Source: Phnomibacter ginsenosidimutans
GTDB lineage: Bacteria; Bacteroidota; Bacteroidia; Chitinophagales; Chitinophagaceae
Reading direction: 5' to 3'
Assembly (NCBI RefSeq): GCF_009740285.1
Contig: NZ_CP046566.1
Coordinates: forward strand, 1,170,501-1,234,500
DNA: 64,000 nucleotides
Part shown: positions 21,146 through 30,671 of the stretch, piece by piece
How the letters are laid out: every line of letters starts with the position of its first letter
How positions within the stretch are numbered: position 1 is the stretch's first letter
Program-made: the position numbers and the translations under genes
Notes under the pieces: generated by a model
Told to the model about the DNA's origin: nothing
The model's input: only the letters and a program-made list of their open reading frames with translations
Databases searched by the model: none

Positions 21146-24082
21146 ATGCAAAGAGTTGCCAGCTGTTTTTTTCTGTTGTTGTTGCTACAAGGTTCAGGTG
21201 TGTTTGCACAAATGCAAAAGCGTACTGCAGGTACAAAAGCCAAGCCTGCTATGGCGGGATATTTGTTCGCCTACTTTACGGGCAACGCAAAAGCGGAAGA
21301 GCAAATACATTTTGCATTGAGTAGCGATGGGTTGTCATTCCGTGCTTTGAATCACAACAAACCAGTACTCTCCAGTGCTGCCATCAGCAGTACAGGCGGT
21401 GTCAGAGATCCGCATATTTTGCGGGGTGAGGATGGCAAAACATTTTACATGGTAGCTACCGATATGGTGTCGGCCAACGGGTGGAGTTCTAACCGGGCTA
21501 TGGTATTGCTGAAATCCACCGACTTAATCAACTGGACATCTAGTGTGGTAAAAATTCAGCAGCGGTTTGCAGGGCAAGACAGCCTGCTTCGGGTGTGGGC
21601 CCCACAAACCATTTACGACAAACACAGCGGCCGCTACATGTTGTATTGGTCGATGAAACATGGCAATGAACCTGATAAGATTTATTACGCTTTCGCCAAC
21701 AAAGAATTTACCAATTTGGCTACTGAGCCGAAGCAACTCTTTTACAGCCCGGATAACGCAGCTTGTATTGATGGTGACATTGTAGAGAAAGATGGTAAGT
21801 ATTATTTGTTTTTTAAAACGGAAGACCGCCACCCCGGCATAAAAGTAGCCGTGTCGGAAAAGCTTACGGGCGGATATACCATGCAAACCGCAGACTACGT
21901 ACAGCAAACCAATAAACCGGTTGAAGGTGCAGGTACTTTTAAACTAAATGATGGCAGTGGTTTTGTGTTGATGTATGATATGTACACCAGCAGCCGGTAT
22001 CAATTTACCAAAACAACCGACCTGAAGAATTTCACCATTATCGATGCAGAAATTTCGATGAACTTTCACCCACGGCACGGTACAGTAATGCCTGTAACGG
22101 AAGCAGAATGCCAACGCTTGCTGAGTAAGTGGGGAACAGTGGAAGATGCATTTGCGTTTCCGGCAAATGCAGCCATTAAACCCATCAACACTGTGGTGGA
22201 TAGTACCCAAAAGAGCATCACTATTTCACTACAACCTGGCACAAGTTTCAATCAGTTCAATCCGCAATGGCGCCCATTGCCCGGTGCCCGTGTGCAGCTG
22301 CTGACGCCCGGTTTTGTAAATGGTAAAGCCAGCTATCAGGTGTCGCTGGGCAATCAGCCAACCGAAGTGTGGACAGTGCAGCTCACTACGCCGCACAACC
22401 CTGTATTGGCGGGCTATTACGCCGATCCGGATATTTTGTACGCAAAGCAAACAGGTAAGTATTACATCTATCCCACCAGCGATGGATTCAATGGTTGGTC
22501 GGGTACCTATTTCAAAGCTTTTTCGAGCACCGATTTGGTAAGCTGGCAAGATGAAGGCGTGATACTTGATTTGGATAAAGATGTGAGTTGGGCCAAACGC
22601 AATGCATGGGCGCCTTGCATTATCGAAAAGAAAATCAATGGCCGCTATAAATACTTTTACTACTTCACTGCTGCGCAAAAAATTGGTGTGGCAGTAGCCG
22701 ATCATCCAACAGGTCCGTTTACCGATATTGGCAAACCATTGATTGCAGAAAGACCTGCCGGTGTAAAAGGCGGACAAGAAATTGACCCCGAAGTATTTGA
22801 AGATCCGAAAACCGGAAAAACGTACTTGTATTGGGGCAATGGACACATGGCCGTGGTAGAACTAAATGAAGACATGATTTCTTACAAGCCGGAAAGCTTG
22901 CAGATTATTACACCCACCGACAATACATTTCGGGAAGGCACCACCGTTTTTTACAGAAATGGCTTGTATTATTTTTTGTGGAGTGAAGACGATACAAGAA
23001 GCGTAAACTACCGGGTGCGGTATGGTACAGCTGCATCGCCATTGGGCCCCATACAAATACCCGCCAACAATTTGGTGCTTGCCAAAGATGAATCGAAAGG
23101 CATTTACGGTACGGGGCACAACTCGGTATTGAATGTGCCCGGCACCGATGCCTGGTACATTGTTTACCATCGGTTTAATTATCCCAATGGAATAGGCATG
23201 GGAAGTGCCGCCGGCTTTCACCGCGAAGTATGCATCGATAAAATGGAATTTTTACCAGATGGCAGTATTGCTTTTGTAAAGCCTACGCATGAAGGCGTTG
23301 CGGCACTGCCTGCTGCTAACACTGGCCAATACAAACTGGTTTGGGCCGATGAGTTTAACGAAGCTGGAAAACCGGATACTGCCAAATGGAGTTACGAGCA
23401 TGGATTTGTGCGCAATGAAGAAGCGCAATGGTACCAACCTGAGAATGCATTTTGTACCAATGGTAAGCTCATTATTGAAACCAGAAAAGAAGCAAAACCC
23501 AACCCCAATTTTGTGGCAGGAAGTAACAACTGGCGCACCAATCGGGACAGCATTCGCTTCACTTCTGCCTGCCTTATTACCAAAGGCAAACACACATGGC
23601 AGTATGGTCGCTTTGAGATGCGGGCAAAGATTGACATTCGTGCAGGCATGTGGCCGGCGTGGTGGACTTTGGGCATCAGCAAGCCTTGGCCCGCCAATGG
23701 CGAAATCGACATCATGGAATATTACAGGGGAAAGCTGCTGGCCAATATTGCCAGCCTCGGTGCCAATAAAAAGGCGGCTTGGTTCAGCAATACATTCAGT
23801 ACGGATTCTTTGGGTGGAGCCGCATGGGCCAGCAAGTTTCATGTGTGGCGCATGGATTGGACAAAAGATGAGATTGCTTTATACGTGGACGATGTGTTGT
23901 TGAATAAAACTGCTGTTGCATTGCTGACAAATAAAGATGGATCGGGTTTTAATCCGTTTCTGCAACCGCACTACATGCTACTGAATGTAGCCGTAGGTGG
24001 TATGAATGGTGGCGATCCATCGGGTACTACATTCCCAACAAGAATGGAAGTGGATTATGTGCGGGTGTATCAATATGAATAA
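21146..24082 (+). CDS. Three-module glycoside hydrolase GH43-GH43-GH16
   Basis: A 978-residue secreted enzyme (signal CFFLLLLLQGSGVFAQ) with three catalytic modules. Module 1, about residues 35-330: GH43 five-blade propeller with Asp88 in GGVRDPHIL, Asp209/Asp211 in IDGDIV and Glu260 in PVEGAG. Module 2, about 410-715: a second GH43 with Asp427 in YYADPDIL, Asp547 in EIDPEVFEDP and Glu597 in FREGTTVFY. Module 3, about 730-978: GH16 jelly roll with the E-I-D-I-M-E site (Glu853, Glu858), plus FEMRAKIDIRAGMWPAWW. All expected catalytic residues are present. GH43 includes arabinofuranosidases, arabinanases and exo-beta-1,3-galactanases; GH16 includes endo-beta-1,3-galactanases and beta-1,3-glucanases. 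An enzyme that debranches and cuts arabinogalactan is an attractive reading, but subfamilies cannot be fixed by eye. Confidence 0.88.
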   Translation: MQRVASCFFLLLLLQGSGVFAQMQKRTAGTKAKPAMAGYLFAYFTGNAKAEEQIHFALSSDGLSFRALNHNKPVLSSAAISSTGGVRDPHILRGEDGKTFYMVATDMVSANGWSSNRAMVLLKSTDLINWTSSVVKIQQRFAGQDSLLRVWAPQTIYDKHSGRYMLYWSMKHGNEPDKIYYAFANKEFTNLATEPKQLFYSPDNAACIDGDIVEKDGKYYLFFKTEDRHPGIKVAVSEKLTGGYTMQTADYVQQTNKPVEGAGTFKLNDGSGFVLMYDMYTSSRYQFTKTTDLKNFTIIDAEISMNFHPRHGTVMPVTEAECQRLLSKWGTVEDAFAFPANAAIKPINTVVDSTQKSITISLQPGTSFNQFNPQWRPLPGARVQLLTPGFVNGKASYQVSLGNQPTEVWTVQLTTPHNPVLAGYYADPDILYAKQTGKYYIYPTSDGFNGWSGTYFKAFSSTDLVSWQDEGVILDLDKDVSWAKRNAWAPCIIEKKINGRYKYFYYFTAAQKIGVAVADHPTGPFTDIGKPLIAERPAGVKGGQEIDPEVFEDPKTGKTYLYWGNGHMAVVELNEDMISYKPESLQIITPTDNTFREGTTVFYRNGLYYFLWSEDDTRSVNYRVRYGTAASPLGPIQIPANNLVLAKDESKGIYGTGHNSVLNVPGTDAWYIVYHRFNYPNGIGMGSAAGFHREVCIDKMEFLPDGSIAFVKPTHEGVAALPAANTGQYKLVWADEFNEAGKPDTAKWSYEHGFVRNEEAQWYQPENAFCTNGKLIIETRKEAKPNPNFVAGSNNWRTNRDSIRFTSACLITKGKHTWQYGRFEMRAKIDIRAGMWPAWWTLGISKPWPANGEIDIMEYYRGKLLANIASLGANKKAAWFSNTFSTDSLGGAAWASKFHVWRMDWTKDEIALYVDDVLLNKTAVALLTNKDGSGFNPFLQPHYMLLNVAVGGMNGGDPSGTTFPTRMEVDYVRVYQYE

Positions 24083-24120
24083 GCCTTGATCGGAAATGAG
24101 GATTGAATAAAGAATGCGAT

Positions 24121-26163
24121 ATGAAAACTGGTATTAAAAATAAGTATGTAACTATTGCTATCACTATGATGGCAGGTATACTCTTGGTGAATGTGGCTGT
24201 GGCGCAGTCAAATGTATTTACAGTGACCAATCCCGATTTTAAAGTGAGTCCTCATACAGGCATGACAAAGAAGCACTGGAAAGATGCAGCCATGTACTTG
24301 TTGAAAGGCGCCTTCAGTTATGTTCATTCGCTGGATGATCCGATGCAGTTTCCAAAGCAGCCAGGTAAGAGTTATCCTCGTACACCTGCACAAGTGCCAA
24401 CAGAAAAATTGGAAGGCTTGTGCCGCACTTTGTTTATTGCTGCGCCATTACTCAAAGACAATCCTTCACTGTCGTTAAATGGTATTTCGGTTGCTGATTA
24501 TTACCGCCATCAAATTGCATTGCTGGTCGATTCGAATGCCGCAACATTCATAAAGCACAGGGCAATCAACGGTGGTCCACATCAAAATTTGGTAGAGTTT
24601 GGCGCATTGTCTATGTCGCTGGTTGTAGCGCCGGAAGTGTTGTGGGAGCCACTTGCGCCTGCTACCAAAAATGCTTTGGCCGCCACCATGCTTAGCTATG
24701 CCGATGGTCCTACAGTGCCCAGCAACTGGAAGTTCTTCAACATTTTTGTGTTGAGTTTTTTCAAAGACAAAGGCTATGCTGTCAACGAAAAATTACTGCT
24801 GGAATACCTCGATAAATCATTGGCACATTACCGCGGCGATGGCTGGTACAATGATAATCCGGCTTACGATTATTATAGCATGTGGGCGTTTCAGATGTAT
24901 GGTATGCTGTGGTCGGAATATTTGGGAAAAAAATATTATCCTGCTTATGCAAAGCAATTCATAGCCCACTTCTCCGATTTAAAAAACACGTACCCCAATA
25001 TGTTTAGCCGCAATGGCGAAATGATTATGTGGGGGAGAAGTATCAGTTATCGCATTGCTTCCATGATACCCATGCCATTGATGGGCTATCTGAAAGATCC
25101 ATCTATCAATTATGGTTGGATGCGCAGAATAAGCTCTGGTGTGATGTTGCAGTTTTTGCAGCATCCTGAATTTCTAAAAGATGAAGTACCAACGCTTGGT
25201 TTTTATGGTGCGTTTGAACCGGCAGTGCAGCCGTACAGTTGCCGCGGAAGTGTGTATTGGATGGGTAAAGCTTTTTTTGCATTGCTCATTCCTGATGATA
25301 ATCCTTTTTGGACGGCAAAAGAAAATGAAGGTGCATGGGAAAATACTTTCAAGCCCAATCAGGTGTACAACCAGTTGCAGGATACCGCTCATATATTGGT
25401 GACGAACTATACCAATATTGGCGCATCTGAAGTAAGGGCATGGTGCCATGTAAAAGCCATTGGCGCCAATGAACCATTCCGTGCCAGCGAAAACTATAAC
25501 CGTTTGTCGTACAACAGCGCTTTCCCTTGGCAGGCCGATAGCAGCAATGGAACTGTGGCCATGAACTATGTAATCAGAAATGCCAAAGAGGAATGGGAGC
25601 CTTTGCGATTGTTTACCTATCAGCAGTTTAAAGAAGGCATGTATTACCGCACTGCAGTGCAGGAAACACATAACCGTACCCGTTTCCAACTTACAGATAT
25701 GCCTTTGCCCAATGGTATTTTACGTGCCGATTTTATCAGCACAGATACAATGACCAACATTAGACTGGGGCATTACGCATTGCCGCAGATGGCCGGCAAA
25801 AAGATTACTGAAACCCGCAGAAAAGTAAAAGGGCATGAGGTGCTCATTATTGATAATGGGGTGTATCAGTTGGCATGGGTAAATGTGCAAGGTTGGGCCA
25901 ATCTGGAAGTGCGGCAAGCGGTGGGAATGCATCCGCAGGCAAATAACAGTTCGGTCATCAATGCTGCTGCACAAATACCTGCTGGTGATGATGGGAGCTG
26001 GATGGTATCGCTATTGTTGTGGAAGAAAAGTGGCGATGATTGGAGTGATGAGGAATTGCTACCCATCAGTAAATGGACATTCAGCCGGGATGGTAGTACA
26101 GCCAATATGCTGCTGAAGAACGCCAATGCCGCAGGTCAACAAAAGATTACTCTACAACGCTAA
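24121..26163 (+). CDS. DUF2264 (PF10022) protein, probably GH154-like
   Basis: A 680-residue secreted protein, signal TIAITMMAGILLVNVAVAQ, starting at the ATG at 24121 (in-frame 24103 is less likely). The sequence matches the DUF2264 family: PTEKLEGLCRTLFIAAPLL, GPHQNLVEFGALSMSLVVAP, PSNWKFFNIFVLSFFKDKG, GDGWYNDNPAYDYYSMWAFQ, RNGEMIMWGRSISYR and SCRGSVYWMGKAFFAL. From memory this family corresponds to CAZy GH154, linked to beta-glucuronidase activity on arabinogalactan; I have not verified that mapping. An (alpha/alpha)n toroid is expected. It follows the GH43-GH43-GH16 gene by 38 bases and ends three bases from the convergent araR stop, so it is the last gene of the susCD operon. Confidence 0.82.
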   Translation: MKTGIKNKYVTIAITMMAGILLVNVAVAQSNVFTVTNPDFKVSPHTGMTKKHWKDAAMYLLKGAFSYVHSLDDPMQFPKQPGKSYPRTPAQVPTEKLEGLCRTLFIAAPLLKDNPSLSLNGISVADYYRHQIALLVDSNAATFIKHRAINGGPHQNLVEFGALSMSLVVAPEVLWEPLAPATKNALAATMLSYADGPTVPSNWKFFNIFVLSFFKDKGYAVNEKLLLEYLDKSLAHYRGDGWYNDNPAYDYYSMWAFQMYGMLWSEYLGKKYYPAYAKQFIAHFSDLKNTYPNMFSRNGEMIMWGRSISYRIASMIPMPLMGYLKDPSINYGWMRRISSGVMLQFLQHPEFLKDEVPTLGFYGAFEPAVQPYSCRGSVYWMGKAFFALLIPDDNPFWTAKENEGAWENTFKPNQVYNQLQDTAHILVTNYTNIGASEVRAWCHVKAIGANEPFRASENYNRLSYNSAFPWQADSSNGTVAMNYVIRNAKEEWEPLRLFTYQQFKEGMYYRTAVQETHNRTRFQLTDMPLPNGILRADFISTDTMTNIRLGHYALPQMAGKKITETRRKVKGHEVLIIDNGVYQLAWVNVQGWANLEVRQAVGMHPQANNSSVINAAAQIPAGDDGSWMVSLLLWKKSGDDWSDEELLPISKWTFSRDGSTANMLLKNANAAGQQKITLQR

Positions 26164-26166
26164 TCG

Positions 26167-26871
26167 TTAAATCAATTCATGTGCATTGGGTACAATGCGC
26201 AGCAGTTGATGGAAATTTTTCTTGTAGTGTTTCTTGTCCAGCTTGTAATAGAATGCGCCTTTTTTTGAACCCGTTTTGTCTTTGTCGGTTTGCTTAAGCA
26301 GTAATCCGGTAGAGAGCATTTTGCGGGAAAAATTGCCTTTGTCAAATTCGGTTTCGTACACATCTTCAAACAGATTTTGTAGCACCGGTAAGGTGAACTT
26401 TTGCGGCAGCAATTCAAACAACACCGGATGGCTGGCCGCTTTATAGCGTAAACGCTGGCGGGCCATTTTCACCATTTGATTGTGGTCGAATATTAAGGAA
26501 GGGATTTCTTTCATTGAAAACCAGGCTGCCTGATAATCATCTGTCAACTGCTGTTGATATTGCTTGATATCAATGAGGGCAGTATAGGCAATGGAAATGG
26601 TACGTGCAAACGGGTCGCGGTCTGGCGCCGAAAAGCTGTGCAGCTGTTCCAGGTAAATGCCTTCCAGGCCGGTGAGTTGCTTCAGTACCCGGTTGGCAGC
26701 ATCGTCGGTGCTTTCATCGGGTTGTACAAAGCCACCCATCAAACTCCACTTGCCCTTCATGGGTTCTAGGCCCCTTTTAATGAGCAGCAGTTGCATTTGC
26801 TGACCATCAAAGCCAAAAACAATACAGTCGATGGCCACATGATAAGTAGATACTTGGGGATAAGCAGGCAT
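26167..26871 (-). CDS. araR: NUDIX-type arabinose-responsive regulator AraR
   Basis: A NUDIX-fold transcription factor of the Bacteroidota AraR type: a sugar-sensing NUDIX domain (AIDCIVFGFDGQQMQLLLIK, MKGKWSLMGGFVQPDESTDD, VLKQLTGLEGIYLEQLHSF) followed by a C-terminal winged helix (LPQKFTLPVLQNLFEDVYET, KKGAFYYKLDKKHY). The NUDIX box is degenerate, as expected for a sensor rather than a hydrolase. I prefer the ATG at 26871 (234 residues); the frame is open to a TTG at 26958, which would add 29 poorly conserved residues. Known relatives bind L-arabinose and control arabinose genes. It is divergent from the arabinose operon, and an inverted repeat lies on the shared promoter. Confidence 0.9.
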   Translation of the reverse strand: MPAYPQVSTYHVAIDCIVFGFDGQQMQLLLIKRGLEPMKGKWSLMGGFVQPDESTDDAANRVLKQLTGLEGIYLEQLHSFSAPDRDPFARTISIAYTALIDIKQYQQQLTDDYQAAWFSMKEIPSLIFDHNQMVKMARQRLRYKAASHPVLFELLPQKFTLPVLQNLFEDVYETEFDKGNFSRKMLSTGLLLKQTDKDKTGSKKGAFYYKLDKKHYKKNFHQLLRIVPNAHELI

Positions 26872-26941
26872 AAATCGTTGGTATTCTTCGTTGATAGAAC
26901 AGCTGTTGCTACAGCCATTCGTGTGTGCTAAAATAAATAAT

Positions 26942-26960
26942 AATTGTTGTTTTGACAATT
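26942..26960. promoter_or_regulatory. Inverted repeat, candidate AraR operator
   Basis: AATTGT (26942-26947) and ACAATT (26955-26960) form a perfect 6+6 inverted repeat with a 7-base spacer. It covers the -33 element of the predicted GH51-operon promoter and lies upstream of the likely araR start, so binding could control both genes. Assignment to AraR rests on position only. Confidence 0.45.
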
Positions 26961-26981
26961 AAAAGAGAACTGTTACTTTCG
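26951..26981 (+). promoter_or_regulatory. Bacteroidota-type promoter of the arabinose operon
   Basis: TTTG at 26951-26954 and TACTTTCG at 26974-26981 are separated by 19 bases, close to the phylum consensus TTTG-N19-21-TAnnTTTG with one mismatch in the -7 box. It points to the GH51 gene starting at 27100. Confidence 0.55.
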
Positions 26982-27099
26982 AAAGGCAATCAGGCACAGC
27001 ATTCCTTTGGCCGGTCATAACAATGTTTATTTAGCAAAGGTATCGGAAGGTTGTACATGATGGCGATTTTCAACCAATGCATTGCTAAGCGCCAACCAC

Positions 27100-28650
27100 A
27101 TGAAAAAACTAGTATTCACGGTTGCTGTTGCCTTTCTTTCGGGCAGCGCTGCCATTGCGCAGCATCAGGTTTTGCTGCAACCTGCCAAAGCCACCACTAC
27201 CATTAGCCGCCACATTTACGGTCATTTTGCAGAGCACCTGGGCCGTTGTATTTACGATGGTATTTACGTGGGTGATACCAATAAGGTAATACCCAACACA
27301 GATGGTGTTCGCAACGACATCATTGCGGCTTTACAACAACTGAAAGTGCCCAACCTGCGCTGGCCCGGCGGTTGCTTTGCCGATACCTATCATTGGAAAG
27401 ATGGTGTGGGGCCAAAAGCCAATCGTCCGTCAATCGTCAACCGTTGGTGGGGAGGTGTTACTGAAGACAACAGCTTCGGTACGCATGATTTTCTCAACCT
27501 CTGCGAACGCATTGGTGCTGAGCCATATCTGGCGGGCAATGTGGGCAGTGGTACAGTGCAAGAATTGTCTGATTGGGTGCAATATGTAAGTGCCCCGGCC
27601 AATGCATCGCCCATGAGTAAATGGCGGGCACAAAACGGAAGAGAAAAACCCTGGAGTGTAAAATATTGGGGCGTTGGTAATGAAGTGTGGGGTTGTGGTG
27701 GCAATATGACACCGGAATACTATGCAAACATTTACAAGCAGTACGCCACCTTCATGAGTAGCTGGAATAATGATGATAAAATTTTCCGTGTTGCATCGGG
27801 TGCCAATGGCGATAACTACCATTGGACGGAAGTGATGATGCGGGATATTCCGCACCACATGCTGGAAGGTGTAGGCGTACATCATTACGCTGTTATCAAT
27901 TGGAACAAGAAAGGCTCAGCCACGCAGTTTACAGAGGCAGATTATTTCAATACCATGAAATCGGCTTTGTATATGGAAGAGCTGGTGACCAAGCATGCTG
28001 CGGTGATGGATAAATATGATCCGAAGAAAAAAGTGGCGATGCTGGTAGATGAATGGGGTGGTTGGTATGATGTAGAACCCGGCACCAATCCTGGTTTTTT
28101 GTATCAGCAAAACACCATGCGTGATGCCATGATTGCAGGTGCTACGCTCAATATTTTCAATAACCATGCAGACCGGGTACGTATGGCCAACCTGGCACAA
28201 ACAGTAAACGTGTTGCAGGCAGTGATTTTAACCAAGGGTGCCAAAATGATTTTGACGCCTACTTATCATGTAATGCAGATGTACAATGTGCATCAGGATG
28301 CAACACTCATACCCGTACAGGCACAAACAGCAACCAACTATACATTAGGTGCGGCGCAATTGCCTGCTATTTCCATCAGTGCATCAAAAAATAAAGCTGG
28401 TGTAACGCATATTTCATTGGTGAACATTGATGCCACTAAAAGCAACACCGTAAAATTGAATGTAGACGGCGCAACGTACAAGAAAGTAAGCGGTCAGATA
28501 CTGACTGCAGCTTCACTGCAAACCTATAATGATTTTGATGCGCCGAACCGTATTCAACCTGCTGCTTTCAATGGCGCCAGGTTGAATGGAAACAGTTTGG
28601 AAGTAACCATGCCGCCATTATCTGTAGTGGTGCTGGCAGTAAATGAATAA
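27100..28650 (+). CDS. GH51 alpha-L-arabinofuranosidase (first copy)
   Basis: A 516-residue exo-acting arabinofuranosidase of the compact GH51 type. ATG at 27100 gives the signal KKLVFTVAVAFLSGSAAIAQ; most compact GH51 enzymes are cytoplasmic, so export is a point of note seen also in other Bacteroidota. Family motifs: ISRHIYGHFAEHLGRCIYDG, RWPGGCFADTYHWKDGVG, acid/base Glu195 in YWGVGNEVWGCGG and nucleophile Glu318 in LVDEWGGWYDVEPG, then TLNIFNNHADRVRMANLAQ and a C-terminal beta domain (MPPLSVVVLAVNE). It removes terminal alpha-arabinofuranose from arabinan or arabinogalactan oligosaccharides. It is the first gene of the arabinose operon and is two bases from the second GH51. Confidence 0.95.
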   Translation: MKKLVFTVAVAFLSGSAAIAQHQVLLQPAKATTTISRHIYGHFAEHLGRCIYDGIYVGDTNKVIPNTDGVRNDIIAALQQLKVPNLRWPGGCFADTYHWKDGVGPKANRPSIVNRWWGGVTEDNSFGTHDFLNLCERIGAEPYLAGNVGSGTVQELSDWVQYVSAPANASPMSKWRAQNGREKPWSVKYWGVGNEVWGCGGNMTPEYYANIYKQYATFMSSWNNDDKIFRVASGANGDNYHWTEVMMRDIPHHMLEGVGVHHYAVINWNKKGSATQFTEADYFNTMKSALYMEELVTKHAAVMDKYDPKKKVAMLVDEWGGWYDVEPGTNPGFLYQQNTMRDAMIAGATLNIFNNHADRVRMANLAQTVNVLQAVILTKGAKMILTPTYHVMQMYNVHQDATLIPVQAQTATNYTLGAAQLPAISISASKNKAGVTHISLVNIDATKSNTVKLNVDGATYKKVSGQILTAASLQTYNDFDAPNRIQPAAFNGARLNGNSLEVTMPPLSVVVLAVNE

Positions 28651-28652
28651 TC

Positions 28653-30638
28653 ATGCACAACAGATTAGTACAGATTGTAACCGGATTGCTTTGCTGTTTC
28701 AGTGTACCATTGATGGCTCAACCCATTGTGGTAAATCCGGCTATTAAAACTGCCAGTATTTCGCCCAACATGTGGGGCGTGTTTTTTGAAGACATCAATA
28801 TGGGAGCCGATGGCGGTATTTATGCAGAAATGATCAAGAACCGCTCCTTCGAATTTCAGAAGCCACTCATGGGTTGGAAGCTGGACAACAAGCCATTCAG
28901 AGAGGGAGCAATTACCGTGCAGAACCGTCAACAAGCCAATACCAACAATCCGCGTTTTATTCGGGTGCAGGCTACAGATGTTGCCGGTAGTGTACTAAGC
29001 ATGACGAACGAGGGTTTCCGGGGTATGGCTGTAAAAAAAGATTTACGGTATGATTTCAGTTGCCTCTATCAACATGCCGATAACCAAACGGATATACGCA
29101 TGCAGCTGGAATTGATTGATACACTTGGCAAAACACTCGGCGGTGCAATTATACAGCCTGCTGTATCTGCCGGAAAGTGGTCGAAGTTTACCGCCAGTTT
29201 TACCGCCACAGCTACAAATGCCAAAGCAAAATTCAGAATAACGTTTACAGGCAGGGGCAGTATTGATTTGGATATGATTTCGCTGTTTCCGGAAGACACC
29301 TGGAAAAAAAGACCGGGAGGCATGCGGGCTGATATGATACAGCTGCTGGCCGATATGAAGCCTGGTTTTATTCGTTTTCCCGGCGGTTGTATTGTAGAAG
29401 GATTTGACTTGAACAATCGTTATCAATGGAAAAAAACGATTGGCCCCATCGAAGAACGCCAGCTCATCATGAACCGCTGGAACGTTGAGTTTGCACATCG
29501 CCCGGCACCCGATTATTTTCAAACGTTTGGCCTGGGTTTCTTCGAATATTTTCAACTGGCTGAAGACATTGGCGCCAAGCCATTGCCCATTTTAAATTGT
29601 GGCATGGCTTGCCAGTTCAATTCAGCAGAACTGGTACCTATGGATCAACTCGATCCTTACATACAGGATGCATTGGATTTGGTTGAATTTGCTAATGGTG
29701 ATACCAACACTGTTTGGGGTAAAAAGCGGGCCGCCATGGGGCATGCAGCGCCATTCAATCTTACAATGATTGGCATAGGTAATGAAAACTGGGGACCACA
29801 ATATGTAGAACGGTTGCAGGCATTTACCAAGGCCATTCGCAGCAAGTATCCCGGTATTCAAATCATTGCGAGTTCTGGCACCGATCCTTTAGGAGAACGC
29901 TTCGATTTTCTCAATCAGTCATTGCGGGCCATGCAGGTTGATTTTGTAGATGAACATTACTACCGCAAGCCGGATTGGTTTTTAAGCAATGCATCCCGCT
30001 ACGATGCTTACACCAGAAACGGTTCAAAAGTATTTGCCGGTGAGTATGCGGCACACAGCGACAGCAAACAGACCGCAGAAAAAAGAAACAACTGGCAGGC
30101 GGCATTGAGTGAAGCTGCTTTTCTGACTGGTTTAGAACGCAATGCTGATGTAGTGCAAATGGCTTCGTATGCACCGCTGTTTGCACACGTGGAAGGCTGG
30201 CAATGGAACCCCGATTTGATTTGGGTAAACAACCAGCAAGTGATTGGCAGTGCCAGCTATCAGGTGCAAAAATTGTATGCACTCAACAAGGGCACACATG
30301 CCGTAGCCATCAGTCGCAATGGCGCAGTAATGGCTGGTAAAGACAGCTTGTATGCCAGCGCTGTAGTTGATGCCAATACACAAGAGCTGCTGATAAAAAT
30401 CGCAAACGTATCGGCTACAACTCAAACGCTGCCCATAGACATTGCCGGTGTAAAAATGCAGGGAAAAGTGGTGCAGCAAACATTGTTGCAGCATCCCGAT
30501 TTGATGGCGGCCAACAGTTTTGATCAGCCGGATAATATTGTGCCTGTGCAGACTGCCGTTTTGTGCAAGAGCAAAACATTTACCTACGAAGCGAAACCTT
30601 ATTCTTTTGTATTGCTGCGCATTGCGCTAAAAAAATAA
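28653..30638 (+). CDS. GH51 alpha-L-arabinofuranosidase (second copy, larger type)
   Basis: A 661-residue secreted GH51 enzyme of the longer type with an inserted jelly-roll carbohydrate-binding-like domain (about residues 70-215) before the barrel. Signal: LVQIVTGLLCCFSVPLMAQ. Motifs: NMWGVFFEDINMGADGGIYA, RFPGGCIVEGFDL, acid/base Glu378 in GIGNENWGPQY, nucleophile Glu464 in VFAGEYAAH, and NADVVQMASYAPLFAHVEGW. It differs strongly from the first GH51, so the two probably prefer different arabinose linkages or chain lengths rather than being recent duplicates. It is followed after 33 bases by the epimerase gene. Confidence 0.94.
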   Translation: MHNRLVQIVTGLLCCFSVPLMAQPIVVNPAIKTASISPNMWGVFFEDINMGADGGIYAEMIKNRSFEFQKPLMGWKLDNKPFREGAITVQNRQQANTNNPRFIRVQATDVAGSVLSMTNEGFRGMAVKKDLRYDFSCLYQHADNQTDIRMQLELIDTLGKTLGGAIIQPAVSAGKWSKFTASFTATATNAKAKFRITFTGRGSIDLDMISLFPEDTWKKRPGGMRADMIQLLADMKPGFIRFPGGCIVEGFDLNNRYQWKKTIGPIEERQLIMNRWNVEFAHRPAPDYFQTFGLGFFEYFQLAEDIGAKPLPILNCGMACQFNSAELVPMDQLDPYIQDALDLVEFANGDTNTVWGKKRAAMGHAAPFNLTMIGIGNENWGPQYVERLQAFTKAIRSKYPGIQIIASSGTDPLGERFDFLNQSLRAMQVDFVDEHYYRKPDWFLSNASRYDAYTRNGSKVFAGEYAAHSDSKQTAEKRNNWQAALSEAAFLTGLERNADVVQMASYAPLFAHVEGWQWNPDLIWVNNQQVIGSASYQVQKLYALNKGTHAVAISRNGAVMAGKDSLYASAVVDANTQELLIKIANVSATTQTLPIDIAGVKMQGKVVQQTLLQHPDLMAANSFDQPDNIVPVQTAVLCKSKTFTYEAKPYSFVLLRIALKK

Positions 30639-30671
30639 TTACACATCTCCCTACTGAAAACGAAACATGCT

